A DNA stretch of 64,000 nucleotides from CAVVEC01 sp963747105 (GCA_963747105.1 CAVVEC010000008.1:186001-250000); one strand, 5' to 3'. Counted from the first letter of the stretch, positions 28,137 to 36,789 are shown. Notes: generated by a model not told the origin, from the letters alone. Program-made: numbers and translations.

Positions 28137-30065
28137 TTAGGTTTGCTCTGTGAAGTTGCGGCGCTGCGATTGAGTCCGCCTAACAAACGCTGGAACTCCC
28201 GATGGACTGCGCCTCATTGACTGCGATTTCGCTCGAAATCTGTTCAGCACCAACTCACGGTTGTTGACCTTAAATCCGTAGAGCGCGTCGATTGCTTTCT
28301 GCGCCGCGTCTGAGCTCTCCAGCCAAACAACCGCATACTTTGCCGCTGAACCCGGTCGCTTATCGAAGCCAGTGATTATTTTCCTTACCGTACCGAATCT
28401 CTGGAATACACCTCGGAGATCATGCTCTGTTGTTTCATTGCCCAGATTCCCGACAAAAACTCCAGTTTCCTCAGGGAAGAGTTCTCGCCGGATCAGACTG
28501 CTTGCCTTAAGCACCGCTCCGGGTTGAGCAGCAGCAGCTTTGCCTGTCTGGGACACAACACGAAATCTCGGAATCTTACCCTTCGGGACGCGCTTAGTCC
28601 GCGCCATCTGTTGGGCTGCGCTGGTGCTTCTAATCTGCTGAAGGATGCCTGACTTCCGCAAACCTGTGACTTCCAGATCGTATGTATCGCGGTCCTCCGT
28701 ATTCATAGCACGGTAGATGTCATCAGGGGATAGCTCTTTGCCCCCAATGCCTGCCGCCACTATTCTTTTCTGCAACCGCGAAAGACTGGCTGATTGAAAG
28801 ACGCTTAGCCAGTCCTCTGCTTTTTGGTCAAAGAGAGATTTATTCGAGAGCAACATGGAAAATGACTGTCCATCTGACAGCAACCTAGGCTTCTCCAAGT
28901 CGTTTTGCTCCATCGCTTCGAAAATCCGCCGCATCCCTTCGCCCAACTCGCGCATATAACGATGTTCCCGCAACAGGCGAGCTATTACTGGATTCCTTGA
29001 TTCGTGAGCACCCTTTAGCTCTTCCAAATCGCTAAGCCGCAAGGTACTCAAGAGACCGCCCGGACTCTTCACTTCCATGCGGTCGTCATACACGAATATA
29101 TCGATGCCGCTTTGCACGCCGTAGTCACGATGTGCGATGGCATTAATCAGTGCTTCCCGGCAAGCCTGTTCGGGGTAGACAAACTTCGGCTCGAACCTTG
29201 CTCCCTCTGCAAACTCAGTTCGTCGCACAAGAAATGTGGAGCGCAGCAAATCCCAGCCCCGCACCAGAAGTTTGAAGATGTTCCCCTCCTCAGTTATATC
29301 CTCTTTTACGTTGTAGCTTGCACCGTGACCGAGGGTTGTACCTAAGACTCGCAGGATTCTGATCTGACATCGCGGATGCCAACGTCGAATGTCCTTCGCG
29401 AACAGAAGCAGGGCTGCCATTCGAAGCCGTAGACCGCCCGGAGAATACTCACTCAACCCAACCTGTTGGAGGTATCTTTCTACGGACAGACCCTTCAAGT
29501 AAGAGTTCGCCGCGATTTGAAGTTCTTCCAAATCCAAGTCTGTCACGGTCGCGCCGTCCACGAACTGGCGTTCGAACTCTCGCGAATGCACTTCTTGTCG
29601 CTCGAACTGAATGTCGTTGAATGACACTGGAAGACATTCTTTGTCCTTCCTCCGCATGCAGCGACCGTCAGGCAACTGGTAAATCAAATGTGTTCCCTTA
29701 GTCACAGCGAAGAAAAGCACTGTTTTGCCCCGTAGGGTGACGGCTGTGGCATACGTCAGTGGCAGAACTTGACCTGCGTAAATATGAGTTCTGACGGCGG
29801 CTAGGATCGTCTGGATCGCGCTTTCATCGAATGGAACTCCGGTCAGCGTCCCGTCGTCCTCGACGCCGATTAGTAAGTCACCGCCATCTGCATTCGCAAA
29901 CCCAACTAGCTGTTCACCTACTTCCCGGCAAACATCCTTAACTGAGCGAGGCTTCTTTCCGTCCGGCGGGCCCTCGTAGGCGGATTTGAATTCGCGAATG
30001 TGGCTTTCGCCAAGCTGAATGCTGTTGGCTACCCGCTCGGATAAGAGTAACGCTGTGCTGTCCAT
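28137..30065 (-). CDS. AlbA_2/Schlafen-like ATPase with C-terminal RNA-recognition motif
   Basis: 642 residues. The N-terminal AlbA_2 domain (ESHIREFKSAYEG and GFANADGGDLLIGVEDDGTL, residues 17-75) is the Schlafen-type putative nucleic-acid module. The middle (ALINAIAHRDYGV and IFVYDDRMEVKSPGGL, about residues 300-350) is the GHKL-type ATP-binding domain usual in COG2865 proteins, followed by a winged-helix region. The last 110 residues are unusual. VFVGNLGNETTEHDL (RNP2) and KYAVVWLE (RNP1), with SSDAAQKAIDALYGFKVNNR, form a complete RRM, ending in a basic tail. AlbA_2-ATPase proteins are common as regulators or defence factors; fusion to an RRM implies RNA binding. It stands alone in its transcription unit. 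The frame is intact and length exceeds the family norm by the RRM. Confidence 0.85.
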   Translation of the reverse strand: MDSTALLLSERVANSIQLGESHIREFKSAYEGPPDGKKPRSVKDVCREVGEQLVGFANADGGDLLIGVEDDGTLTGVPFDESAIQTILAAVRTHIYAGQVLPLTYATAVTLRGKTVLFFAVTKGTHLIYQLPDGRCMRRKDKECLPVSFNDIQFERQEVHSREFERQFVDGATVTDLDLEELQIAANSYLKGLSVERYLQQVGLSEYSPGGLRLRMAALLLFAKDIRRWHPRCQIRILRVLGTTLGHGASYNVKEDITEEGNIFKLLVRGWDLLRSTFLVRRTEFAEGARFEPKFVYPEQACREALINAIAHRDYGVQSGIDIFVYDDRMEVKSPGGLLSTLRLSDLEELKGAHESRNPVIARLLREHRYMRELGEGMRRIFEAMEQNDLEKPRLLSDGQSFSMLLSNKSLFDQKAEDWLSVFQSASLSRLQKRIVAAGIGGKELSPDDIYRAMNTEDRDTYDLEVTGLRKSGILQQIRSTSAAQQMARTKRVPKGKIPRFRVVSQTGKAAAAQPGAVLKASSLIRRELFPEETGVFVGNLGNETTEHDLRGVFQRFGTVRKIITGFDKRPGSAAKYAVVWLESSDAAQKAIDALYGFKVNNRELVLNRFRAKSQSMRRSPSGVPAFVRRTQSQRRNFTEQT

Positions 30066-30234
30066 AAACTTCGTCGTATCGTAGCAGATTTTGATACAAG
30101 TGCTGGGACGGAATTGTCACCTCGGCGAGCAGCGCCGAAGCGTTCTTCGATGATCTGCTTTCGTCGCGACAATCTGTACCGACCGCATCGGAAAAGACTG
30201 TGCCAGATCGTTCGTGGAGCCAATCTGGGTGCAG

Positions 30235-30942
30235 CTAACTTCTATTCCAGCGTGGAACCTTGAATGACAGCGAGAAAATTGCCATCTCGACGTCGGCAGT
30301 GCGTGGCAGACATCCGTTTCGTTTGGCTCTGTAGGTCGCGTTCAGGTCCAGTGTCAACCAGTCATTGATCTCGATGTAGGTGATCCACGGCTTTTCATCA
30401 TGTGGTGGACGGCGTAGGGCTTCATCGACATTCCAATCGGTTAGTTCCAACTGTTTCAGCATTGCCGCCACTCTCCAATCGACCACGCCCCAGTCGTTCG
30501 GCTTGAAGATTCGCAGCACAGCGGACGCTCTCTTCGCCGTCTTTGAAGTTTTGCCAAAGCCTTCCAGCGTCATGATTGCGTGTAAGGCTTCAAGGTCTTT
30601 GGTAGCTTTCATTGCACGACCGAAAGCGTCCCACACATCTGATGGTGAATTTCTTATCGCGTAATTGCCCTTCTTTTCCTCGTCGCAATCTGCTTTCCAC
30701 GTTTCAATCTCATCCAAGAGATGATGCGCCTTCCTTTTGTCCACATCAGTTGGCTGGTAGTTGTCATCCACAAGCAGCTTCAGCATCTCTGCGGCGGTTC
30801 TTTCGAGTCGCAATGTAAACTCCCAGAAGTTTGCATCCGACTTGTAGATGCCCAACCCGTCCTCTAGCTTCACCTTCCGCCTCCGATTTGGCCGCCTCGC
30901 ACTCACGAAGCAGCGATCTCGACTTGCCAGCCAAGATACCAC
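30235..30942 (-). CDS. Uncharacterised 235-residue protein with HhH-like segment
   Basis: I do not recognise a family. The first 30 residues are basic and may be an over-extended start. The centre (TLEGFGKTSKTAKRASAVLR, then FKPNDWGVVDWRVAAMLKQL) resembles the helix-hairpin-helix plus Asp of HhH-GPD DNA glycosylases, without enough of the domain to be sure. A C-terminal WITYIEINDWL segment is aromatic. It lies at the left border of the phage/plasmid-like gene block and is divergent from the next gene. The frame is intact. Confidence 0.5.
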   Translation of the reverse strand: MVSWLASRDRCFVSARRPNRRRKVKLEDGLGIYKSDANFWEFTLRLERTAAEMLKLLVDDNYQPTDVDKRKAHHLLDEIETWKADCDEEKKGNYAIRNSPSDVWDAFGRAMKATKDLEALHAIMTLEGFGKTSKTAKRASAVLRIFKPNDWGVVDWRVAAMLKQLELTDWNVDEALRRPPHDEKPWITYIEINDWLTLDLNATYRAKRNGCLPRTADVEMAIFSLSFKVPRWNRS

Positions 30943-30995
30943 TTCGTGACCTCCGTAATCTGGGCGTTTGGGCCTGCCTGCCAGACACTTTGTGT

Positions 30996-31842
30996 ATGGG
31001 CACCGCCCTCATCAAATACGACGCCGCACGCAAAGCTATCGCGTCTGCCTACCGTGTTGACGAGGCCAAGAAAATTCGCGACAAAGCGGAAGCAGTCCGA
31101 ACCTATGCCAAATTGGCTGGCGATCTCCAAATGCAAAACCATGCCTGCGAAATCCGGCTTCGCGCCGAACGGCGGGCAGGTCAACTGCTGTCTGACATGG
31201 AGAAGAACCCCGGCACGCGAGGGAGAGGGGCGACCACGAAAAGATGGCACCAAAATAAGGCGGTCTGTCGATACGACCGCCTATCCACCGAAACTCGAAG
31301 AAATCGGCGTTTCAAAGGACCAAACCTCCAAATGGCAGCGCCTCGCATTGCTTGTCGATGAATCCACATTCGAAAAGGCGCTCGTTCAGGCTCGTGAGAA
31401 AAATGGTGAGTTGACCAATGCAGCTTTACTTCGCGAGATCAGGGAGATCGTCACGCCGACAGAGGTGCTCACAGACCCGGACGTGAACGTCATTGCGTCA
31501 GAGTTGATTCGCGACATCGAGTCAGCGAGCCGAAGAGAAAAGCTGGAGACCGCAGTTAGACTCAGAAAACGGTTAAACCCCACACTCACCAAGAAGCTAG
31601 TTTTGGCATTAACCAATTCGGCGAATCACTTGGCGCGATGTGAAAAGCAACTCTCGAAGGACTTCGAGGATTTCCCAGCCAACGGCAAAGCATTCCAGCG
31701 CGTGATTCGAGAGCGGATGGCAGAACAACCTGATCCCCTCCTAGCCGAAAAAGTGGCACTCGCAGCTGACTTCACAATGCCAGTGTGCGAGAGATTTCTC
31801 TGGCAGATGCCCGCAACGTCATCATGGGGCACGAATACTTAG
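30996..31842 (+). CDS. Mobile-element protein of unknown function, one frameshift
   Basis: The frame beginning MGTALIKYDAARKAIASAYR is helical and Arg/Ala-rich up to about 31215, where the coding signal moves to another frame and continues YPPKLEEIGVSKDQTSKWQR to SANHLARCEKQLSKDF. Proteins with this build (a coiled start, then a helix-turn-helix-like KLEEIGVSKDQTSKWQRLA) are common in phages and integrative elements, sometimes beside ParB-like genes. The product would be about 280 residues. Its end overlaps the frameshifted Mom-like gene, and the two could be one fused protein broken by a further indel near 31785. Confidence 0.5.
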
Positions 31843-32528
31843 GGACGCTCGGCAGTGCTGAATTCGCTATGGATTATTCTTCGGCAATCATCTCGCTGGT
31901 GCGTTTGCTTTTGGGAGCACGGCAGGCACGGCTGTCAAGAAAATCGGTATGCGGGACGGAACACGCGAATAAGGTTATTTCGCTGACACGGGGCTGCTGC
32001 CTGCCTTGGGCTGATCCGCCCAGAAAGTCATCGGATGGCAGGATGCATGCAGGTTCGGCGGCTTCGTTTCTTGGTCAGCGCAGCATGTCGAGAAATGACC
32101 AAGAAGGGCTACACGTTTTCGTCGCCTACGCTGATCCGCAGGCAGGCGAACGAGGCGTGATTTTTAGGGCTTGCAATTTCTTATATTGCGGGACGACCAG
32201 TCCAACCGAAAAGTTCAGGCGACCGGACGGTAAGGTCTACGATGCGAGAAACGTACATCTACTGACACGTGATCGTCGGTTCGGGATGCTGAGGTACAAA
32301 CGTAGCCGTGCCCAGCAAAAGGAAATCCTCATTGAACAAGGGTGCGAATTTTTCAAGGACAGCGGATTTAAGCATCGCTTCGTTGGGATATTTGGTGACC
32401 GCCGAACGAAGCGGATTTTGCGAACCTCCCTGCGATGGCAGGTGATGGAGTACCCGAAGCAAGCACCTGAACATTGCGTTGATGTCGTTGATCTTAATCC
32501 GAAGGCGTTTGCTGCGTCCGTGTCTTAG
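31785..32528 (+). pseudogene. Mom-family DNA adenine hypermodification protein, frameshifted copy
   Basis: Reading across frames gives REISLADARNVIMGHEYLGT, then GLFFGNHLAGAFAFG (near 31875), KVISLTRGCCLPWA, ...SAACREMTKKGYTF (near 32095), and VFVAYADPQAGERG with a following FLYCG. These blocks correspond to the HHYL-, VG-, LxRL- and SYAD...GTVYQA motifs of the intact Mom-like protein at 38805. Family members replace the N6 amino group of adenine with a carbamoyl-type group in phage Mu DNA. Shifts are needed near 31870, 31965, 32030 and 32110. It may be an error-laden copy or a decaying gene. A GTG at 31785 is the likely start unless it is fused to the preceding frame. Confidence 0.55.
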
Positions 32529-32579
32529 TCGAAAGAATGAACGACAGAAAACCGCTCACAAGCACTGGAGGCAAGAGCA

Positions 32580-32840
32580 ATGAACAAACAGGATCGCGAT
32601 GCACTGCTCGTCATTTGCGAAAGTCTGAAGGGGGTTATTCAAACTGTTTCTTACATTCAAGGCCAAGTTGATGCGCTGAGAAAACGTCAGCCTATTGAGG
32701 TCGAGGACGCAACTCGGATAAAGATCGAGAAAGCCGCCTTAGCTGAAGATCAAGTGCCCGTAATCCTTGAGCAATCGCAGAAAGCGCTGAACGATATAAT
32801 TCGTCGTCTGAAAGTACCTCGTCGGCGTCCAAAGAAATAG
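32580..32840 (+). CDS. Small helical protein, 86 aa
   Basis: Begins MNKQDRDALLVICESLKGVI, largely helical and amphipathic, ending in a basic RRLKVPRRRPKK tail. It follows the Mom-like frame by 51 bases on the same strand, after a purine-rich aggcaagagca that may be its ribosome site. I do not recognise the family. Such short coiled proteins are usual in phage early regions. Confidence 0.45.
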   Translation: MNKQDRDALLVICESLKGVIQTVSYIQGQVDALRKRQPIEVEDATRIKIEKAALAEDQVPVILEQSQKALNDIIRRLKVPRRRPKK

Positions 32841-32876
32841 TGTTGTTTGGTGCTTGTCTATCCGTTCGATTTCTCA

Positions 32877-33095
32877 TTAGAAACATTCATCGACAAGCTC
32901 TGGGTAGCAGTGCCGCACCTCACGGCTCAAATCTCGGGCCGTCTCCAGCCCAAGCGGTTCGCCTGAAAAAACGATGTCTATCGCTACAAGCATCACTCGC
33001 GCAAGCATGATCTCTCTGCGCCTGCGTTCCGCTGCCGATGGTAGGGGAACGACCGCGAGCACCTCTGGTTCGTCGCTGTTCTTTAGGTGTGCCAT
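32877..33095 (-). CDS. Small hypothetical protein, 72 aa
   Basis: MAHLKNSDEPEVLAVVPLPS start, then an Arg-rich helix and an acidic ending. The ATG overlaps the stop of the preceding minus-strand frame as TGATG near 33095, implying translational coupling. Function is unknown. Confidence 0.48.
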   Translation of the reverse strand: MAHLKNSDEPEVLAVVPLPSAAERRRREIMLARVMLVAIDIVFSGEPLGLETARDLSREVRHCYPELVDECF

Positions 33096-33277
33096 CAGAA
33101 CACATCCGTTTCCCGCAAGCCGTGGCGTTCAGCGAGCGCACTGTGCTTCCGCACGAGAAACCAGAAGTTTCGCCGCGCTCTCCATTTTGGACATTGGGTC
33201 GAGTATCGTGCGCGTGACAACCACCGCTTCATTCGCTCGACCAGTAAGGCGTCTTTAATTGCAGCCCCAGCATTCAT
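33095..33277 (-). CDS. Small basic hypothetical protein, about 60 aa
   Basis: From an ATG at 33277 (MNAGAAIKDALLVERMKRWL) to the TGATG junction with the next gene. It is basic, with a Trp-rich, Arg-rich centre suggesting nucleic-acid contact. The open frame extends further upstream to 33436, but that part has poor composition. The junction with the following gene is the main evidence that it is real. Confidence 0.38.
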   Translation of the reverse strand: MNAGAAIKDALLVERMKRWLSRARYSTQCPKWRARRNFWFLVRKHSALAERHGLRETDVF

Positions 33278-33389
33278 TTTTCTGAGAATCCTCCACGAAA
33301 GGCGCTCGCGCCCCAGTTTAGGCAAGAATCGAGGAACGGTTCGCTGAAAGCAAAGAACTTGCCTCCTGTGACGCCCCGAAACTGCCTTC

Positions 33390-33572
33390 CTACCGTGAAT
33401 TTGAAAGTTGGGGAACATGCGATGGATGCAGATCAATGGCGCTGAAGATTGCTTTTGGCGGCGGGAACTTCTGCGCCTTGGACTTTTTCTTACTCATTCC
33501 AACCGCGCCCCACTTTTGCGGTTGTGGTTCTTCTGGCAGCCCAATCAGATCCTCGGTGTTTTTAGCGAGCAA
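33390..33572 (-). CDS. Possible small protein, 60 aa
   Basis: MLAKNTEDLIGLPEEPQPQK followed by a lysine-rich stretch. It lies downstream of the RepA-like gene on the same strand. No family is recognised, there are no overlapping genes to support it, and no clear ribosome site is visible. A weak call. Confidence 0.3.
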   Translation of the reverse strand: MLAKNTEDLIGLPEEPQPQKWGAVGMSKKKSKAQKFPPPKAIFSAIDLHPSHVPQLSNSR

Positions 33573-33630
33573 GTCAAAACCTCAAGGGTTTATTGACTGG
33601 AGACCAAGAACCTCGATCTGAACTCCTGAA

Positions 33631-33690
33631 CTTCTGGTTTTCTGAACTCCTGTAGACAGGAAACCAGAAGACCAGAAGACCAGAAAACCT
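33631..33690. repeat. 10-bp inverted repeat joined to three tandem accagaag units
   Basis: cttctggttt at 33631-33640 is the exact reverse complement of aaaccagaag at 33661-33670. The right arm continues as tandem copies of the eight-base unit accagaag/accagaa up to 33690, followed by an AT-rich run. It lies just past the stop of the RepA-like gene. It could be a transcription terminator, or iteron-like binding sites for a replication protein. Confidence 0.55.
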
Positions 33691-33715
33691 TTTATATATA
33701 CTTGGACTCCTGTCC

Positions 33716-35239
33716 TCATAGCTCTTCGCCCGCCGCCAGCGCCATACTGACCTGATTACGCCCAACAACATCCGCAGGAAATGGTGCGTCCGGCGTCAAG
33801 GTCATCCAGTAGCCTTCGTGCTGATTTCTTCGGTCGATGTGGTCGCCGCCGATGTTCTTGAGTGCTCGCTTAACCGTGCTCTTGCCAAATTCCTGCATCT
33901 TGGCGGCGTCGTAGACATCTGGCGACCGCACAGGGCCTTTAGCCAAGTACGTCCGCAAGAACGCCTCGCATCGAGCAATCTGGCGGTCATCTTCAGCTTT
34001 GCGGCTGTTCTGCTTCACCAGCACGTCGTCGGCGGTCATGTTGCATTCTTCCTTAGACCAACTGATCTTGACGATGGCGATTTCCTTGCCGTTTTCGTCC
34101 TTCACGACGGCGGGCACCGTGGTGTACTTCATGCCCTTCTTGTTCCCCGTCAGGTTGCCCTTGATGATGGTCATCACATGATCGTGATCGCCGTCCGAAT
34201 CTGGGTCTTGGCTGAGCATGAACGCAGCGCGGCACTTTCCAGCGACGGCAGAACCGCCGCTGATCTTCTCGATAGCTGAGTTGGTCTGACGCTTCGGCGT
34301 GTGGCTGATGCCCACGAAGGTCAGCCCAGTCTGCTGGCACAGATCGACTAGCTCCTCAAGGATAGGGTTGACTTCCTCGTCCTTGGTGATCTTCTTGCTG
34401 CCGAAGATACCAGTGATGGGATCGCAGATGAGGAGCTTGAAGTCCGGGTTAGCCTTGATTATCTGCATCAGCGTCTCCATGTCCTGACTCAGGTCGATGG
34501 AGCGCCCCGGCACCTTGGACTCACCCACGGTGCCACGGAAAGCCTTGTTGTCGAGGAAGCCTACATTCTCAAGGTTTGCGCCCGCAGCCATAAGTCGCGG
34601 GATGACGGTCGTGGCTAGGTCATCTTCGCCGCAGAACATAAGAACCTTCATGGGTCCGTTCGTGTTCTTCGAGCCATCCGGCCAGTCTTTGCCTGTGGTA
34701 GCCGCCGCCGTGATCTCAATCGTCAGGAGGCTCTTAGCGTTGCCCGGCTGCCCGACGATCCACGTGATCGCGCCCTTGGGAATGCGATCCTGCCAGAGCC
34801 ATTCCTGCGGGCGGGGTTTGATGCTTGTAGCCTTACGCATGACGACCTGCCGCACAATCTGGTCAGCCTTGTTGCCGACGTTGCCGCGCCATAGCTCGAC
34901 CTCGCCGGGGTTCAATCCGTACTGCTGACGCCAGAATTCCTCGTGGCATTCCGGGCAGCGGTCGCCGCGCACGGTTTTTCCGCACCCGCCCACGCACTTG
35001 CCCAGCGCGTCGTCTTCTTCTCTTAATCTGTCGCGCCCCTGACGCGCCTTGATCTTGGCGCGGGCTTTGGGCGGCAGCTTGGCGAGCACCGCTTCGGATA
35101 ATGGCTTTGCTCCGGTAGCGATCATGCCCGTGCTGCGCATGTAACAGTCGCGGCACAGTTCGATTGGCGCGTCTCCGGGTCTGACCACGCCCATCTGGGG
35201 ATGCTTGCAGTTGGGGGTCTTGCATCTCTGGTCAGCCAT
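33716..35239 (-). CDS. RepA-like AAA ATPase (replicative helicase type)
   Basis: 507 residues from the ATG at 35239 (MADQRCKTPNCKHPQMGVVR). Two Cys clusters near the N-terminus (CKTPNCKHP; CVGGCGKTVRGDRCPEC) suggest zinc binding. The central AAA_25/RecA-like ATPase has Walker A GQPGNAKS, a CGEDD segment and Walker B LLICDPITG, with ISHTPK as sensor. The C-terminal 90 residues form a winged-helix-like end. Proteins of this build drive replication of plasmids, phages and integrative elements as RepA/DnaB-like helicases. It is the strongest sign that this block replicates or once replicated. The start overlaps a tiny upstream frame as TGATG. Confidence 0.85.
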   Translation of the reverse strand: MADQRCKTPNCKHPQMGVVRPGDAPIELCRDCYMRSTGMIATGAKPLSEAVLAKLPPKARAKIKARQGRDRLREEDDALGKCVGGCGKTVRGDRCPECHEEFWRQQYGLNPGEVELWRGNVGNKADQIVRQVVMRKATSIKPRPQEWLWQDRIPKGAITWIVGQPGNAKSLLTIEITAAATTGKDWPDGSKNTNGPMKVLMFCGEDDLATTVIPRLMAAGANLENVGFLDNKAFRGTVGESKVPGRSIDLSQDMETLMQIIKANPDFKLLICDPITGIFGSKKITKDEEVNPILEELVDLCQQTGLTFVGISHTPKRQTNSAIEKISGGSAVAGKCRAAFMLSQDPDSDGDHDHVMTIIKGNLTGNKKGMKYTTVPAVVKDENGKEIAIVKISWSKEECNMTADDVLVKQNSRKAEDDRQIARCEAFLRTYLAKGPVRSPDVYDAAKMQEFGKSTVKRALKNIGGDHIDRRNQHEGYWMTLTPDAPFPADVVGRNQVSMALAAGEEL

Positions 35240-35292
35240 CACAGCACCGCTTCGGCGTCGGCTGACGTTGCGATTTCCAGAAACGTAGGCAT
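35239..35292 (-). CDS. Possible 17-codon leader frame ahead of the RepA-like gene
   Basis: ATG at 35292 reads MPTFLEIATSADAEAVL and stops in a TGATG overlap with the RepA-like start. The same frame is open further upstream without an ATG, so this may be the tail of a slightly longer frameshifted gene (…CDDRTEAL before it). It could serve in translational coupling. Weak on its own. Confidence 0.25.
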   Translation of the reverse strand: MPTFLEIATSADAEAVL

Positions 35293-35408
35293 CAGAGCCT
35301 CGGTTCGGTCATCGCAGGGAAATTCGCAATCGTGCTGTAGATTTTCATGCTCTTACCTTCAAAGTTGGATTCGGGTGGTGATCCCGCCATGCCTCGGTGA
35401 AACCAACT

Positions 35409-35435
35409 GGGGCTGGCGGCATGACAGCCAGCCCC
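35409..35435. terminator. 9-bp GC-rich hairpin
   Basis: ggggctggc at 35409-35417 pairs perfectly with gccagcccc at 35427-35435 around a 9-base loop. No T-run follows on the plus strand, and only a short T-rich tract on the minus strand. It lies between the helix-turn-helix gene and the RepA-like gene, so it could limit read-through or be a binding site. Confidence 0.4.
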
Positions 35436-35463
35436 ACGAATCTTCTAGCGAAGACCCTCACCA

Positions 35464-35676
35464 CTAAATGAATACTGAAGTCAGGCGATTTACGGCCCTT
35501 TTACGCGGTATCCACCTATTGCGGCGCGGGCCTCCCCTTCTCCGTGGCAATCCCATTTCCCGCGCCCAATTGCTTGCCGTGCGCAGGCTGATCCCAAGTT
35601 GCTGGCAAATGTTCCTGTACAAGACGCCAGCCAAGTAGCGCTCGCAAAACATCTGCCTTATCGCATCCGACTTCAT
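35464..35676 (-). CDS. Small helix-turn-helix protein
   Basis: 70 residues from the ATG at 35676. The frame continues upstream to 35835 but that part is unlikely to be coding. YRNICQQLGISLRTASNWAR is a classical helix-turn-helix with a Trp in the recognition helix, followed by a strongly basic tail. It resembles the small regulators or terminase-small-like DNA binders of phages. A GAGGAAGG purine stretch lies upstream of the start. It precedes the RepA-like gene on the same strand and may regulate it. Confidence 0.52.
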   Translation of the reverse strand: MKSDAIRQMFCERYLAGVLYRNICQQLGISLRTASNWAREMGLPRRRGGPRRNRWIPRKRAVNRLTSVFI

Positions 35677-35832
35677 GCTCGATTGCCTTCCTCTAGGCAT
35701 GGTTTTCGTAGTCGGCAGACTTGCAGCGATTGTTGCTTTCGAAATTGCCGCTATCAGAATCCTATTTAGGTGGACGTGGCAGACCGCGATCCCGCAAGTA
35801 GCAGGATTGACCCTCGCAACTTCAACGCCCGC

Positions 35833-35863
35833 CAAAAAGAAAAGCCCCGGTGTCAGCCGGGGC
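35833..35863 (-). terminator. Rho-independent terminator (minus strand)
   Basis: On the minus strand a GC-rich stem (gccccgg, 5-6 base loop, ccggggc; 35844-35863) is followed by TTTTCTTTTT. This is a classical terminator for transcripts coming from the right. It also lies just before the start of the plus-strand gene at 35875. Confidence 0.6.
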
Positions 35864-35874
35864 GTGAGGTGTTT

Positions 35875-36378
35875 ATGGATACAACGCTAGATACCAATAC
35901 TCGATCCGGTCGCCTTGTGCGCAAAAACGGCATCCTTTATCGGGAATGCAACGGGCGGTACGAGGACTCGGACCTGCCGACCGGGAATCCGCATATACCG
36001 TTTTTCAAGGTGTGGGTCGTGGACATGGTTCCAGTAGAAGAAGCCGAGATTCAGCGCCCGCGCTGCGAACACAAGGGGTCAGTGCCGCATCCTGCAACCT
36101 GCGTGCTGGTTTGGGAACTACTGTCGGGCCGCGTCGCCAAGTACTTTTGCGACGAGCACTCGCGGGATGCCAGCCTTCAGCCGTACTTCGTGTCGAAGTT
36201 GGTCGGTTATCACGAACGGGCGAAAGCTGCGACTGAAGAAGAACGAACTGCTGATCAGTTGGAGGCGGAAGGCATGGTCACGATCCAGCGCACGTACTCG
36301 CTCGCAGAGGAGCAGCCTGCGGCATTAGCTGATCCCACGTCGGCTCCTTCCTCCCAGTCAAGTTCCGCCAGGGAATGA
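35875..36378 (+). CDS. Hypothetical protein of the mobile element, 167 aa
   Basis: From ATG 35875 (MDTTLDTNTRSGRLVRKNGI), preceded by a GTGAGGTG purine tract. It has a Cys/His-containing centre (RPRCEHKGSVPHPATC, then FCDEHSRD) that could bind zinc, and a polar, low-complexity Ala/Ser-rich tail. It is the only plus-strand gene in this stretch. I do not recognise the family. The frame is intact. Confidence 0.52.
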   Translation: MDTTLDTNTRSGRLVRKNGILYRECNGRYEDSDLPTGNPHIPFFKVWVVDMVPVEEAEIQRPRCEHKGSVPHPATCVLVWELLSGRVAKYFCDEHSRDASLQPYFVSKLVGYHERAKAATEEERTADQLEAEGMVTIQRTYSLAEEQPAALADPTSAPSSQSSSARE

Positions 36379-36468
36379 GTCTCCTCGTCGGGCTTGACCC
36401 GCTGCCACTGCCGAGCATTGTTCGTGTGCCCAGTAACGAGGGGCGGCACCCGTCCGTGGCTTCTTCAT
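36358..36468 (-). CDS. Possible 36-aa protein
   Basis: ATG at 36468 with an AGGAG site immediately before it. It reads MKKPRTGAAPRYWAHEQCSA and ends at 36358, overlapping the end of the convergent plus-strand gene by about 20 bases. It follows the 96-residue gene with a 30-base gap. Small, basic and unrecognised; supported mainly by the ribosome site. Confidence 0.33.
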   Translation of the reverse strand: MKKPRTGAAPRYWAHEQCSAVAAGQARRGDSFPGGT

Positions 36469-36498
36469 AGGCTCCTGCCGCTTCTTCTGTGAGCATGT

Positions 36499-36789
36499 TC
36501 ACTCTTCTGAAGCCTTGGTTGTAGTTACTGTTGCGTCCACAAATTCTATGAGCGCCGCGTAGTACAAATCGTTCTCCTCCGAAGCAGCAGCGAGGAATGT
36601 TTTGAATGAGGGCCAGTACATGTTCCACTTATCCCGGAACCCACTATTGACTCTGAAATAATCTCGGCTGATTTCCATCGTCCCGGCTTGTTCTGTTAAC
36701 CGCAGGAGTTCCGCCAAAACGGCGACCTTTGACGGTCGCTTCGAGCTTTGCACGATCTCTGATTTTTGGCGCTCAGGTTGCTTGCCCAT
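36499..36789 (-). CDS. Hypothetical protein, 96 aa
   Basis: Starts MGKQPERQKSEIVQSSKRPS directly after the ggggttgggga ribosome-site-like motif. The body is helical with aromatic patches (DKWNMYWPSFKTFL). The start overlaps the end of the preceding frameshifted gene. Unrecognised; typical of phage accessory genes. Confidence 0.52.
   Translation of the reverse strand: MGKQPERQKSEIVQSSKRPSKVAVLAELLRLTEQAGTMEISRDYFRVNSGFRDKWNMYWPSFKTFLAAASEENDLYYAALIEFVDATVTTTKASEE

Noticed and set aside
27371..28153. Plus-strand frame with a strongly hydrophobic start, membrane-protein-like
   Set aside because: The hydrophobic stretch is the complement of the Asp/Glu-rich tiny gene at 27539-27667, and the rest overlaps the metallopeptidase and a small conserved gene.
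30831..31361. N-terminal extension of the mobile-element protein upstream of 30996
   Set aside because: Cys- and Pro-rich composition unlike the rest. It overlaps the start region of the divergent gene at 30942.
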